The notes under the pieces were generated by a model. That model searched no databases, was not told where the DNA came from, and saw only the letters and a program-made list of their open reading frames with translations. Source: Cystobacter ferrugineus (lineage in GTDB: Bacteria; Myxococcota; Myxococcia; Myxococcales; Myxococcaceae). Taken from it: DNA of 64,000 bases. The stretch is from contig NZ_MPIN01000003.1 in the NCBI RefSeq assembly GCF_001887355.1, positions 112,741-176,740 on the forward strand, given 5' to 3'. This document shows, one piece after another, positions 1 through 11,116 of the stretch; the stretch's first letter is position 1, and the number at the start of each line of letters is the position of its first letter. The translations under genes were made by a program, and so were the position numbers.

Positions 1-3000
1 CTCTCCCTCGTGCGGGAGTCCACCCTCTCCGCCTACGCCCACCAGGACGTCCCCTTCGACAAGCTCGTCGAGTCCCTCAACCCCCCTCGCGACCCCGGCC
101 GCTCTCCCCTCTTCCAGGTCATGTTCTCCCTGCAGAACGCGCCGCTTCCCGAGTTGGCGCTCTCGGAACTCCGCCTGCGTCCCCTGGAGTCCTCCAGCCA
201 GACAGCCAAGTTCGAGCTACTCCTGGATCTCACCGAGACGCCAGAGGGCTTCACGGGGAAACTGGAGTACAGCACCGACCTCTTCGCGGCGGACACGGTC
301 TCGCGCATGGCCGAGCACTTCCTCCGGCTGCTCGAAGACGCCGTCGCCCATCCCGAGCGCCACATCGAGCAGCTGTGCGAGCCCATCGTCCTCGAGGCCG
401 CCCTCCTCCAACCACGGACATCCCTCCAGGCCGGTGCCCATCTCCCCGCGCCCGAGCCGCACGTCCCCGACGACTCCCTCACGGACCTCCACCACTCGCT
501 CACCACCATCTGGAAGGAGGTGCTCGCCGTCGAGCAGGTGGGCATCCACGACAACTTCTTCTCGCTGGGCGGCAACTCCATCTCCGCCATCATGGTGCTC
601 GCCCGGCTCCAGGACATGGGGCTGAGCCTGAAGCCAGAGCAGATCCTCCAGAAGCCCACCATCGCCGAGCTGGTCCCGCTGGTGACGCGGGCGCGCGAGG
701 TGGGAGAGCAGGGACGGGTAAGCGGCGAACTGCCGCTGACGCCCATCCAGAGGTGGTTCCTCGAAAGCTGGGAGCCCCAGGCCCATCACTTCAACCAGGC
801 GGTGATGCTGGAAGTGCGCGAAGAGCTGAAGCCCGAACTCCTGGAGAAGGCACTGCGGGTACTGGTGGAGCACCACGACGCGCTGCGATTGCGCTTCACG
901 CGGGACAATGCCGTCTGGCGGCAGGAGAACGCCGCGCCCACCGGGAAGAGCCCACTACGGACCGTGGACCTCTCCGGGCTCGAGCCCGGCGCGCGGGAGG
1001 AGGCCATGGCGAAGGTGGCGGAGGAAGCGCAGGGCGGCTTCGAGCTGGCCGAGGGTCACCTGCTGAAGGCGGCGCTCTTCCTCCGGGGACACGGGAGGAC
1101 GGGAAGGCTGCTGCTGGTCATCCACCACCTGGGAGTGGACGGAGTCTCATGGCGGACGCTGCTCGAGGATCTGGAGAAGGTCTACGCGCAACTCGAGCGG
1201 GGCGAGGAGGCGGCACCGGGCGCGAAGACGACGTCCTTCAAGGCATGGGCGGAGCGGCTGGAGGCGTACGCGAAGACGCCAGAGGTGCAAGCACAGATCG
1301 GGTACTGGGAGGAGCAGGGACGAGAGCCCGTGGCCGGGCTGCCCGTGGACAAGGCCGGAGGCGCCAACACGGTGGAGTCCGAGGACCGGGTGACGGTGGG
1401 GTTGGAGGAGGAGGAGACGCGGACGCTGCTGCAGGAGGTGCCCGGAGCGTACGGGGTGCGGCTGGACGAGGTGCTCCTGGCCGCGCTGGTGGAGGCCCTG
1501 GGACGGTGGACGGGACAGACGCGTGTGCGGGTGGAGCTGGAGGGACACGGACGCGAGGCGCTCTTCGAAGAGGTGGACCTGTCGAGGACGGTCGGGTGGT
1601 TCACGGCGCTGTACCCGGTGGTGCTGGAGACCGGAAGGCAAAGCGATGGCGCCGGGGAGGGGCCGCGCGCGGTGAAGGAGCGGCTGAGGCGGGTGCCCAT
1701 GAAGGGCCTGGGCTACGGGCTGCTGCGCTACTCGGGCGGTGACGAGGTGGTGCGACGGATGAAGGCGCTGCCCCGGGCCGAGGTGGTGTTCAACTATCTG
1801 GGACAGTTCGACACACCCCTCGCGAAGGAGCCGGTCTTCCGCCCGACCCGGGAAGAGACGGGCCCGATGCGAAGCACGCGGGGGACACGCCCGCACCTGC
1901 TGGAGGTGAACGGGCTCGTCTTCGAGCGGCGGTTGGAGCTGACGTGGAGCTACAGCCAGCACCTGCACGAGCGGGCCACCATCGAGCGGGTGGCACAGGA
2001 CTTCGTGTCGTCGCTCCGGAGACTCATCGCGAACCGGAAACAGGAGCAGCATCTGTCGGCCCGCCTCGAGGAACTCGTCCACGACACCCTCCGGGAGCAA
2101 CGGATGATGGGCATGGCGCTGCTCGTCGAGTTCGAAGGCGGCCGCCGCATCCAGGTGGCCGAAGGCACCTCGGCTCCATCGGGCACGCCCTACACCCCGA
2201 CGACTCGCATCGGGGTCGGCAGCCTGACCAAGCTGTTCACCGCCGTCCTCATCCTGCAACTCGTCGAGGAGGACAGGGTGTCACTCGACAGCACGGTGGA
2301 CACCTGGCTGCCCTGGCTCCCGAGAGGAGGAACCATCACCGTCAGGGCGCTCCTCGCCCACACCAGCGGCCTGCCCGACTATCTCCCCCGGCTGACAGAA
2401 CGGGGCGGCCTCGACACGCCGTGGGCCCCCCGCGCACTCGTGGAGCTGGCCACGCACGAGCCGCCCGTCCCCCCTGGGCACTACTCGAACACCAACAGCA
2501 TCGTGCTCGGACTCCTCATCGAGGCGCTCACCGGACGGACGTGGGAGGAGGAACTCTCGCAACGCATCCTCCAGCCCCTGGGGCTATCCCGGACGGGCCC
2601 GCTCACCCGGGTGGAGGGACTCGCCGGCGCCTGGATGCGGAGCACGGACGGATGGGAGGATCTCCGCCACGCGTGGCATCCCTCCATCGGATGGGCCGCG
2701 GGCGGCATGGGCTCCACGGCCGAGGAACTCGCCGTGTTCGGACGCGCCCTGTTCAGCAGCTCGCTGTTCAAGCACCCGGCCACCCTGGAGGCGATGCGCA
2801 CGTACGCCGTGCGCGGCAACCCGGAGCGGACCGGCGGCATCGAGCACGCACAGGGCCTGGGCCTCCATCTCTTCCACGTCCAGGGGCTCGACGTGGAAGG
2901 CCATCTGGGAACGCGTCCCGGGTACTCGGCGGTCCTCTTGTATGACGCCAGAACCCGCGCCCTCGTCGTGGCCACCGCCAACACCCACGGAGCCCTGACG

Positions 3001-3051
3001 GCGTTCGCAGGTGTCCGTGCGCTCGCCACCGTACGTCGCGCCGCGCCCTAG
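1..3051 (+). CDS. Nonribosomal peptide synthetase C-terminus: C(partial)-PCP-E-PBP-type hydrolase
   Basis: The reading frame is open from base 1, so the N-terminus lies outside the window. Visible order: the last ~120 residues of a condensation domain (VPFDKLVE at nt 49, FQVMFSLQN at 112); a linker; a carrier protein (LGGNSI, phosphopantetheine Ser codon at 577); an epimerization domain at about 730-2020 (HHLGVDG at 1123, GWFTALYPV near 1592, FNYLGQFD at 1788); and a class C beta-lactamase/PBP-family serine hydrolase at about 2090-3050 (SLTK at 2221, YSN at 2482, HLG at 2902). No adenylation domain lies between the condensation and carrier domains. Known from the family: E domains set a D-residue, and PBP-type thioesterases release or cyclise peptides with D C-termini. 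I infer that the hydrolase replaces the usual thioesterase. The alternative is a D-specific peptidase fused for resistance or trimming. NRPS identity is certain; the role of the last domain is inferred. Confidence 0.93.
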   Translation, partial: LSLVRESTLSAYAHQDVPFDKLVESLNPPRDPGRSPLFQVMFSLQNAPLPELALSELRLRPLESSSQTAKFELLLDLTETPEGFTGKLEYSTDLFAADTVSRMAEHFLRLLEDAVAHPERHIEQLCEPIVLEAALLQPRTSLQAGAHLPAPEPHVPDDSLTDLHHSLTTIWKEVLAVEQVGIHDNFFSLGGNSISAIMVLARLQDMGLSLKPEQILQKPTIAELVPLVTRAREVGEQGRVSGELPLTPIQRWFLESWEPQAHHFNQAVMLEVREELKPELLEKALRVLVEHHDALRLRFTRDNAVWRQENAAPTGKSPLRTVDLSGLEPGAREEAMAKVAEEAQGGFELAEGHLLKAALFLRGHGRTGRLLLVIHHLGVDGVSWRTLLEDLEKVYAQLERGEEAAPGAKTTSFKAWAERLEAYAKTPEVQAQIGYWEEQGREPVAGLPVDKAGGANTVESEDRVTVGLEEEETRTLLQEVPGAYGVRLDEVLLAALVEALGRWTGQTRVRVELEGHGREALFEEVDLSRTVGWFTALYPVVLETGRQSDGAGEGPRAVKERLRRVPMKGLGYGLLRYSGGDEVVRRMKALPRAEVVFNYLGQFDTPLAKEPVFRPTREETGPMRSTRGTRPHLLEVNGLVFERRLELTWSYSQHLHERATIERVAQDFVSSLRRLIANRKQEQHLSARLEELVHDTLREQRMMGMALLVEFEGGRRIQVAEGTSAPSGTPYTPTTRIGVGSLTKLFTAVLILQLVEEDRVSLDSTVDTWLPWLPRGGTITVRALLAHTSGLPDYLPRLTERGGLDTPWAPRALVELATHEPPVPPGHYSNTNSIVLGLLIEALTGRTWEEELSQRILQPLGLSRTGPLTRVEGLAGAWMRSTDGWEDLRHAWHPSIGWAAGGMGSTAEELAVFGRALFSSSLFKHPATLEAMRTYAVRGNPERTGGIEHAQGLGLHLFHVQGLDVEGHLGTRPGYSAVLLYDARTRALVVATANTHGALTAFAGVRALATVRRAAP

Positions 3052-3139
3052 CTGTCCCGCCAGCAAAGGCTCATCAGGGGCTCGGGGGCGTTCGAGCGCT
3101 GGGGGGCGGTATTGGCTGTCATTATGAGAGGGGCAAGCA

Positions 3140-4261
3140 TTGAAATCATCCAGAGAGCACCTGATTGCGGACGAAATCATCCAGCGGATGAACTCCAGGC
3201 TGGTGCGTTCCTATGCGCGAGATCTGGAAGGCATCATCCAGTTCGAGTTCATGGACGAGCACTCGTTCGGATTCTACCTCATGACGAGCGAGGGGACCTT
3301 CGAAGTCAAACGAGGTCGGCATGCCCAGCCCCACCTTCGGATAACCCTGGCGGCAACGGACTATCAGGAAATCCTGTCAGGCCATGTGACGCAGCTCTAT
3401 GCCAGTGGTCGGCTGAAGCTCGAGGGCAATCTGGGGTTGGGGCTCAGCCTGGCGAGGATGTTGTCCGCTCGGGCCGCGACGGACTGGTTCCCCGACCGTC
3501 AACGAATCGAGGAGATCTCGGCCAGAAGCGCCCCTCTCGAGCGGATCGAGCGGCGCGACATGCCTCCGCTGGAGGTCTTCCTGCGCGAGTATGCCCGGGC
3601 TTGCCGTCCCGTGATTCTCGTGGACGTGGTGAGGACCTGGGATGTCGGGGCCCTCTCACCCGAGCAGCTCAAGGCCCGGTTCGGCGCGCTTCGGGTCGTC
3701 CCCAGGATCGGAGACTACGTGGCGGCGGCATTCACGTCTCATCACACCTATGCACAGCTCTCCCTGGCCGAGTACCTGGACATGATCCAGGCGCCCCGGG
3801 TCGGAGACGCGCCGCCTCCGTATCTGGGCAACAACGCCGTGCCGGACGGACTGCTGGGCTCCATTCAGTATCCACCGTTCTTCGTCCCCGAGACGTGCGG
3901 CCGGCCCAACATGTGGCTGGGGCCAGCGGGAACGATCACCCCACTCCACCGGGATCTCGTGGACAACGCACTGGCGCAGGTTTTCGGGCGTAAGCAGTTG
4001 CTCCTCTATCCGCCCGAGCAGTCACGCTTCCTCTACACCTGGAGCAACTCCAAACTGCTGGACGGAGCGAAGGTGGATCCGGACCACCCGGACCCGCGGC
4101 AGTACCCGTTGTTCGAGCAGGCCCGGGGACTCGAGTGCACGCTGGAGCCGGGCGAGCTGCTCTTCATTCCCGCAGGCTGGTTTCACAAGGTGCGCTCTCT
4201 TTCCCTCTCGCTCTCCATCTCATTCTTCAAGCTGTATGAGCCGCCGACCTCGATGATTTGA
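3140..4261 (+). CDS. SCP2 - JmjC/cupin-8 fusion, probable Fe(II)/2-oxoglutarate oxygenase
   Basis: 373 aa. Residues ~1-110 resemble an SCP2 sterol-carrier fold (FEFMDEHSFGFYL, a lipid-binding pocket type). Residues ~135-365 are a cupin-8/JmjC domain like factor-inhibiting-HIF enzymes: the HxD pair is His270/Asp272 in LHRDLVDN and the distal His349 lies in WFHKVRSL. The three iron ligands are therefore present. It starts 88 bases after the NRPS stop on the same strand, so it is a good candidate for a tailoring hydroxylase acting on the peptide or on a carrier-bound amino acid; that substrate is inferred. I use TTG at 3140 because AGAGGGG lies just upstream at a sensible distance; an in-frame ATG at 3188 is the alternative but would cut into the SCP2 part. 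Confidence 0.82.
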   Translation: MKSSREHLIADEIIQRMNSRLVRSYARDLEGIIQFEFMDEHSFGFYLMTSEGTFEVKRGRHAQPHLRITLAATDYQEILSGHVTQLYASGRLKLEGNLGLGLSLARMLSARAATDWFPDRQRIEEISARSAPLERIERRDMPPLEVFLREYARACRPVILVDVVRTWDVGALSPEQLKARFGALRVVPRIGDYVAAAFTSHHTYAQLSLAEYLDMIQAPRVGDAPPPYLGNNAVPDGLLGSIQYPPFFVPETCGRPNMWLGPAGTITPLHRDLVDNALAQVFGRKQLLLYPPEQSRFLYTWSNSKLLDGAKVDPDHPDPRQYPLFEQARGLECTLEPGELLFIPAGWFHKVRSLSLSLSISFFKLYEPPTSMI

Positions 4262-4451
4262 GCGTGGCTACGGAGGCCCACAGAATTCTTCATTCTTCCC
4301 GAGAGTGAATGGGCCTGCTCCGTTTTAGTGGCTCTCCCGCACTTTATGTGCTTCACCCGCTGCGGGCAGGCGAGCTTCTCTCGTGCGGCCAGTCGAATGC
4401 GCGTGGGATGCACACAAACCGCAGGAGAGCCACGTAACCGGATCAAGCTCA

Positions 4452-5699
4452 CTACACCACGGGCTTCCTTTTGAGACGCGACAGGTGCTCCTCGCCACTC
4501 TCCACGAAGCGCCGTGCCAGCTCGGCCTGACCCTCCGCGCCGTGCTCCAGCAGGTACGCCAGCTCCGAGGGCAGCAACGCCTTGACGGTGACGAGCTTCA
4601 CCTCCCCATACGGTGTGGAGAAGTGACTTGGCAGCGTGCTCGACTCCACGCCCAGCAGCACGGCCACCCTGCCCTCCTGGGTAACGAGGGATTTGGGCAG
4701 GCCCTTTCCGGACACCTCCATGGAGAAGAGGCCCACCTTCACGCTCTCGCGCACCTGCTCGTGCTCCGCGACTTCATCCGCCACACGGTCCAGCAGCATC
4801 AGGGGCCACCCCTTCGAGATGTCCTTCACGGCCGCGTCCACCTCCAAGGCAAGCTCCAGACCGAAGCCCACGGAGGGTTCCAAGCGTTCGATGAAGGGGT
4901 CCGAGAGCCCGTGCGTGACAAGCAGCGTGCGCCCTTCCTCACGACGGATGACGCGCCAGAGCTGCCGCTGGCCCGGCCATGAGCCACTCATGGCGATGGG
5001 CATGAAAACCTCCTTGTCCAGCGAGCCCAGGGTGCGCCAGGCCGTTTCACGAGCGGTGTCCGCGGTCTCGAACAGCTCGCGGCTCTTCCGGGTCCGTTCG
5101 TGCTCCTCCGGGGTGTTGACAGCTGGGCCAGTGACCTCCGTGAACCGGGTGCCCATGGCGCCCATGCGCTCCAGGGCCTGCTTGATGTCCTCGGAGACAA
5201 TGAGAACCCCCTCATAGCCCCAGGTACGGAACACCTGAGCATCCCCCACCTTCGTGGGGTCGATCCGCATGGCATGCACGGCCCGGTAGGTACCCGTCAT
5301 CTCCGGGCGATCGTCTTCCGGCTTCCAATACCGCACCTCGCCGGACTTCTCATCGTCGATGCACTTCACGAGGCGCGTGCAGACCAGGATGTAGAACTGC
5401 TCGGCGTGCGCTTCGACCTCCACCGGGATGAGCTGCAGATCGCTGGGAGCCATCTCAGCGAAGATGGATGCGGCTCTGGCGCTGACGAGGGGAACGCCGA
5501 TGCCTGCCTCAGTGAAATCCAGAACCGTCCCGTCTCCAGCACCGAGGGGGATTCTAAGTCTCCCCTCGACAGAGACCGGCTTCCCCGCCCTGAACAGCCA
5601 GTCGTCCAGCTTCCGGCCCTGAGCATCCACGGGGGTGTCCAGGTCCCAGCGTCCGGGGATGTAGACATCATCGTTGAGTCGGAAGTACCGCTTCGACAT
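4452..5699 (-). CDS. Imm11 (DUF1629) - suppressor-of-fused-like immunity protein
   Basis: 415 aa, cytoplasmic, no signal. The N-terminal half (MSKRYFRLNDDVYIPGRW, GRLRIPLG, a stretch ending ILVCTRLVKCIDD, VFRTWGYEG) matches the Imm11/DUF1629 immunity family common in myxobacteria. The C-terminal ~200 residues (QRQLWRVIRRE, THGLSDPF, ELALEVD) look like a suppressor-of-fused-type domain, another fold used for immunity. It follows the AHH toxin gene by 11 bases on the same strand, so it should neutralise that toxin. A TTG at 5714 overlaps the toxin stop, but I choose ATG 5699 because GAGAA sits 8-9 bases upstream and the family begins with MS-RYFRL. The fusion of two immunity-type domains is notable; which half binds the toxin cannot be told from sequence. 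Confidence 0.85.
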   Translation of the reverse strand: MSKRYFRLNDDVYIPGRWDLDTPVDAQGRKLDDWLFRAGKPVSVEGRLRIPLGAGDGTVLDFTEAGIGVPLVSARAASIFAEMAPSDLQLIPVEVEAHAEQFYILVCTRLVKCIDDEKSGEVRYWKPEDDRPEMTGTYRAVHAMRIDPTKVGDAQVFRTWGYEGVLIVSEDIKQALERMGAMGTRFTEVTGPAVNTPEEHERTRKSRELFETADTARETAWRTLGSLDKEVFMPIAMSGSWPGQRQLWRVIRREEGRTLLVTHGLSDPFIERLEPSVGFGLELALEVDAAVKDISKGWPLMLLDRVADEVAEHEQVRESVKVGLFSMEVSGKGLPKSLVTQEGRVAVLLGVESSTLPSHFSTPYGEVKLVTVKALLPSELAYLLEHGAEGQAELARRFVESGEEHLSRLKRKPVV

Positions 5700-5710
5700 A
5701 GCGCCAGTTC

Positions 5711-7078
5711 TCAATGCGGAGCGCCTTGGGTGAGGAGCTTGTAAATCGTGGAGTTCTTGTCGGTGAGTTCCCGCGCCAGTCTTCGAAGTTCATCGACGAG
5801 GGCGGCCCGACATTGCTGGGTGCTCTGGCAGGTTGCCGTTGCTCGATCCAACCGTTCATAGACTTCAGCGTGATACGCCTGTGGGTGAGGCCCCTTGTGC
5901 CCTTCGATGGCGACCTTGTTGGCCGGGGCCTCCATCGACATGTCCGCCTTGTCGAAGAGCCTCTTGAACCGCTGCGTCCAAGGCCCGCCGCGCAAGGTGG
6001 ACTTCTCGTTCTCGACGGTGGCGATGTGGTGCACCTCCCGCTTCTTCTTCGGCGGGTCCGCGCGAGCGGGAGCGCCCCTCGCCGCCATGCTCACGACGTT
6101 GGCGGGCAGGACGACGCTGAAGGTGCCCTCGGCCACGGCGACCTTCACCTTGTCCGCCTCCTGCACGGCCGTCAGCACGTCTCGGATGCCGGCCTGGGAT
6201 TTGAGTGCACCGGCGGCTTTCGCGAAGCCCGGCAGCTTCGGGGCCTTGGACACGAGCGCCGCTGTCTCTCCCACCGCCGCCGTGCCCAACAGGAGGAGAA
6301 TCCGCACGCTGTTGGGCCCGATGACCTTGCCGAAGCGGTCACCCGCCTCGCGCAGCTCCGCGAACGTGGCGGCCTCCGCAGCCTCCTCCCATAGCTGGAA
6401 CCAGGCCTCTACCAGCTCGAAGAGTTCCCACCCGAGATAGCCCCACATGATCAGGGCCAGTGCGGCGGCCACGCCTTTAGAAACGGGCTCGGGCGCCGCG
6501 ACCAAGGCCATGTAGCCGGTGAGGGTGATGCTCAGCGTCGTCCAGAGCTGCGTCGTGGAGAACACGCCGCGCAACTCCGCGTCCCGGGCCTCCAGCGCCG
6601 CATTCACGGAGAGAGCGAAGGCCAGGTCGCGCTTGTCCTTGCCGTCCAGTCCCGGCCCGTCCTTGAACAACCCGAGGCAGTCTCCCGGCGTACCTTGCCT
6701 CTCGCAGAATCCCCCGTAGGAGCGCGCCAGGGGCGTGCGCCACTCCTCACCTGTGAGCGGAACGGAGGCCAGCGCCAGCTTGCGGTGGAGGTAGAGCGGG
6801 AAGTGGGAGCCAGCCACCCGCAGAGGCATGTTCAGCACCAGGGTGGTGAGGGCTTCGTTGAGTTCGAAGTCGCTCACCCGCACGGCCCCGAAGCGCGTCG
6901 GCGTGGAGAGATGGATATGGGTTGTCGGTGTCCGCGGCTGCGAAACCATCCCCTCTCGTCTCGAGGGAACGCTCGCAGCGCACGCGACGTGGAAGAGGAG
7001 AACGAGGCAAGCCCAGATGGCGAACCCCGAGTGCATCCGCGTGCGCGCCGGGTGCGAGCCAACAAGACGAGTGGACAC
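5711..7078 (-). CDS. AHH-domain nuclease toxin, lipoprotein (SitA-like/TIGR02269 type)
   Basis: 455 aa. The N-terminus has Arg residues, a hydrophobic core (IWACLVLLFHVAC) and a lipobox-like HVAC, so export as a lipoprotein is predicted. The middle contains hydrophobic stretches around residues 165-205 that could enter a membrane. The C-terminal ~110 residues form an AHH-type HNH nuclease: VHHIATVENEKS, WTQRFKRLF, ANKVAIEGHKGPHP, YHAEVYERL. Myxobacterial SitA toxins are lipoproteins swapped between cells by outer-membrane exchange and are followed by their immunity gene; this pair fits that plan. The assignment to SitA is by architecture and not by a search. The start is GTG at 7078, which supplies the positively charged n-region; ATG 7036 is possible but leaves almost no charge before the hydrophobic core. 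Confidence 0.83.
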   Translation of the reverse strand: MSTRLVGSHPARTRMHSGFAIWACLVLLFHVACAASVPSRREGMVSQPRTPTTHIHLSTPTRFGAVRVSDFELNEALTTLVLNMPLRVAGSHFPLYLHRKLALASVPLTGEEWRTPLARSYGGFCERQGTPGDCLGLFKDGPGLDGKDKRDLAFALSVNAALEARDAELRGVFSTTQLWTTLSITLTGYMALVAAPEPVSKGVAAALALIMWGYLGWELFELVEAWFQLWEEAAEAATFAELREAGDRFGKVIGPNSVRILLLLGTAAVGETAALVSKAPKLPGFAKAAGALKSQAGIRDVLTAVQEADKVKVAVAEGTFSVVLPANVVSMAARGAPARADPPKKKREVHHIATVENEKSTLRGGPWTQRFKRLFDKADMSMEAPANKVAIEGHKGPHPQAYHAEVYERLDRATATCQSTQQCRAALVDELRRLARELTDKNSTIYKLLTQGAPH

Positions 7079-7170
7079 GGCGCACCTCCGAGACTGAAGC
7101 GGAGACCCCAGGATGTCAGAGGGGACTGGCAGACACGCCCCTTCGTGACGGGAAGCGCGGCCCGGAAAAC

Positions 7171-7202
7171 AAAAAAGCCCCCGAGTCTTTCGACTCGGAG
7201 GC
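7171..7202 (-). terminator. Rho-independent terminator after tRNA-Leu
   Basis: On the minus strand the stem CCGAGTC/GACTCGG closes on GAAA and is followed by six T residues. It begins 11 bases after the tRNA 3' end. Confidence 0.9.
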
Positions 7203-7212
7203 TCTTGCGGAG

Positions 7213-7294
7213 TGCCCAGGGCGGGATTCGAACCCGCACACCTTTCGGCGCCACCCCCTCAAGATGGTGTGTCTACCAGTTCCACCACCTGGGC
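7213..7294 (-). tRNA. tRNA-Leu (anticodon GAG)
   Basis: An 82-base cloverleaf on the minus strand. The acceptor stem is GCCCAGG/CCTGGGC with discriminator A. The D-arm has TGGTAGACAC, the anticodon stem is CCATC/GGTGG with loop TTGAGGG (GAG at 34-36), there is a long class II variable arm, and the T-loop is GGTTCGAATCC. The 3' CCA is not encoded and must be added after transcription. It reads CUC and CUU codons. Confidence 0.95.
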
Positions 7295-7369
7295 TTGCTG
7301 CGAACCGCGAACCGCGTTGCGACGCGGCCTCTAGTACCATGAACCGCGCCGCCGACAACAATTTTATTT

Positions 7370-7403
7370 AGCGAGCCCCGCCTGCACTTTTCTGGGGCTC
7401 GCT
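7370..7403 (-). terminator. Inverted repeat after secG, probable terminator
   Basis: Arms AGCGAGCCCC (7370-7379) and GGGGCTCGCT (7394-7403) form a perfect 10-bp stem eleven bases past the secG stop. The bases that follow on the minus strand are A/T-rich (TAAATAAAATT) and not a clean T-run, so it may be a weak or Rho-assisted terminator. Confidence 0.5.
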
Positions 7404-7413
7404 GGCCGCCCGC

Positions 7414-7887
7414 CTACTGAGCCGGGGCGGGAGCGGGAGCCGGGGCCGGCGTCTCGGCCGGGCGCGGCTGCTCCACGGTGCCCGGCGTGCCCGGGGCCTG
7501 CTGCTCCGCGGGCGCCGTGCCCGTGGGGGCCGCCGCGTCCTGCGGAGTGGCCGCCGGAATCTGGCCCGCCGGAGGCGCGCCCGTCGTCGAGGGACCCGGC
7601 TCGGGGGTCCCGGCCGGAGGAGCCGCCGCGGGAGCCACCGCGCCCGCCGCCACCGAGGAGCGCATGCCCACGAAGGACAGGCCCAGCGACGTGATGAAGA
7701 ACAGCGCCGCGCACACGCCCGTCACCTTCGTCAGGAACGTCGTCGCGCCACGGCCGCCGAAGGCACTCGTCGCGGCCCCGCCGCCCAGGGCCGAGCCCAT
7801 GCCCGCGTCCTTACCGGGCTGCAGCAAGATGACGAAGATCATGAACACGCACAGCAGGACGTGCACGATCGTCACGAAGGTCAGCAT
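7414..7887 (-). CDS. secG: Preprotein translocase subunit SecG
   Basis: 157 aa. Two membrane segments: VTIVHVLLCVFMIFVILLQ, then a second after the conserved cytoplasmic loop (GKDAGMGSALGGG, FGGRGATTFLTK), which is the SecG signature. SecG joins SecY and SecE in the inner-membrane translocon and helps SecA cycling. The last ~80 residues are an Ala/Pro-rich low-complexity tail, which makes the protein about twice the usual bacterial length; such tails occur in myxobacterial SecG. It is the last gene of the gap-pgk-tpiA-secG cluster, 79 bases after tpiA, and ends just before an inverted repeat. Confidence 0.95.
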   Translation of the reverse strand: MLTFVTIVHVLLCVFMIFVILLQPGKDAGMGSALGGGAATSAFGGRGATTFLTKVTGVCAALFFITSLGLSFVGMRSSVAAGAVAPAAAPPAGTPEPGPSTTGAPPAGQIPAATPQDAAAPTGTAPAEQQAPGTPGTVEQPRPAETPAPAPAPAPAQ

Positions 7888-7966
7888 GTTTGGCTCTTCT
7901 TTCCAGTCCTGAATAAAAGGTCGCGCAGCCTAACCGAACGGCGCGCTCGGTGACAATCTTCCTTGC

Positions 7967-8746
7967 TTACGCCCCCACCGCGCCCTTGAGGATGCCCGCG
8001 AAGTCGCCCGCCTTCAGGCTCGCGCCCCCCACCAGCGCCCCGTCCACGTCCGGCTGGCCCAGCAATTCCGCCGCGTTGTCCGGCTTCACGCTCCCGCCGT
8101 ACTGGATGCGCACCCGCTCCGCCGTCCCCACGTCGAACAGCCGCCCGAGCTGCTCGCGCAGCGCCCGGTGCACCTCCTGCGCCTGGGCGCTCGTCGCCGT
8201 GCGGCCCGTGCCAATGGCCCACACCGGCTCGTAGGCGAGCACGAAGTTGGCCACCTCGGCCGCCTGGTAGCCCTTCAGCGCGCCCAACACCTGCTGCTCC
8301 ACCACGTCCTTCGTGCGGCCCGCCTCGCGCTCCGCCAGCGTCTCGCCCACGCACACGATGGGCGTCATCCCCGCAGCCAGCACCGCCCGGATGCGCTTGT
8401 TCACCGTCTCGTCCGTCTCGCCGAAGTACTGCCGGCGCTCGGAGTGGCCCAGGATGACGTAGGCGCACCCCACGTCCTTGAGCATCGGCGCGGACACCTC
8501 GCCGGTGAACGCCCCGCTCGCCTCCCAGTGGCAGTTCTGGCCGGCCAGCTTCAGCGCCGAGCCCTCCAGCTCCTTGGCCACCGCCGCGAGCGACACGAAG
8601 GGCGGAGCCACCGCCACCTCCACCCGGTCCGCCGGCAGCGCGGCCGCCGGTCCCTTCAACTCCCGCACCAGCGCGAGCGCCTCGGAGAGCGTCTTGTTCA
8701 TCTTCCAGTTGCCAGCGATGAGCTTGCGTCGCGTCGGTGCGGCCAT
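7967..8746 (-). CDS. tpiA: Triosephosphate isomerase
   Basis: 259 aa, the normal family length. Interconverts dihydroxyacetone phosphate and glyceraldehyde 3-phosphate in the cytoplasm. All catalytic elements are present: the Asn/Lys pair in AGNWKMN, the electrophilic His in ILGHSERR, the base Glu in [12 protein letters not shown], and the phosphate loop [11 protein letters not shown]. It lies 51 bases downstream of pgk on the same strand, so the three lower-glycolysis genes are probably co-transcribed with secG. The ATG at 8746 gives the standard N-terminus. Confidence 0.98.
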   Translation of the reverse strand: MAAPTRRKLIAGNWKMNKTLSEALALVRELKGPAAALPADRVEVAVAPPFVSLAAVAKELEGSALKLAGQNCHWEASGAFTGEVSAPMLKDVGCAYVILGHSERRQYFGETDETVNKRIRAVLAAGMTPIVCVGETLAEREAGRTKDVVEQQVLGALKGYQAAEVANFVLAYEPVWAIGTGRTATSAQAQEVHRALREQLGRLFDVGTAERVRIQYGGSVKPDNAAELLGQPDVDGALVGGASLKAGDFAGILKGAVGA

Positions 8747-8797
8747 GGGGGCTGATTCCTCGGGAAGTCGGTGGATGAAGCGGTGGAGGGAGGTGGA

Positions 8798-9988
<1,191 letters not shown>

Positions 9989-10026
9989 CGTTCCCTCTGG
10001 TCGTCCGTGTTGACGGGCCTGGCGGA

Positions 10027-11112
<1,086 letters not shown>

Positions 11113-11116
<4 letters not shown>

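Noticed and set aside
5699-5714. TTG 5714 as start of the Imm11 gene
   Set aside because: It overlaps the toxin stop and adds MRTGA before the conserved start; ATG 5699 has its own ribosome site.
7207-7300. tRNA-Leu as the insertion point of a genomic island
   Set aside because: No repeat of the tRNA 3' end and no integrase nearby; flanks look like normal chromosome.
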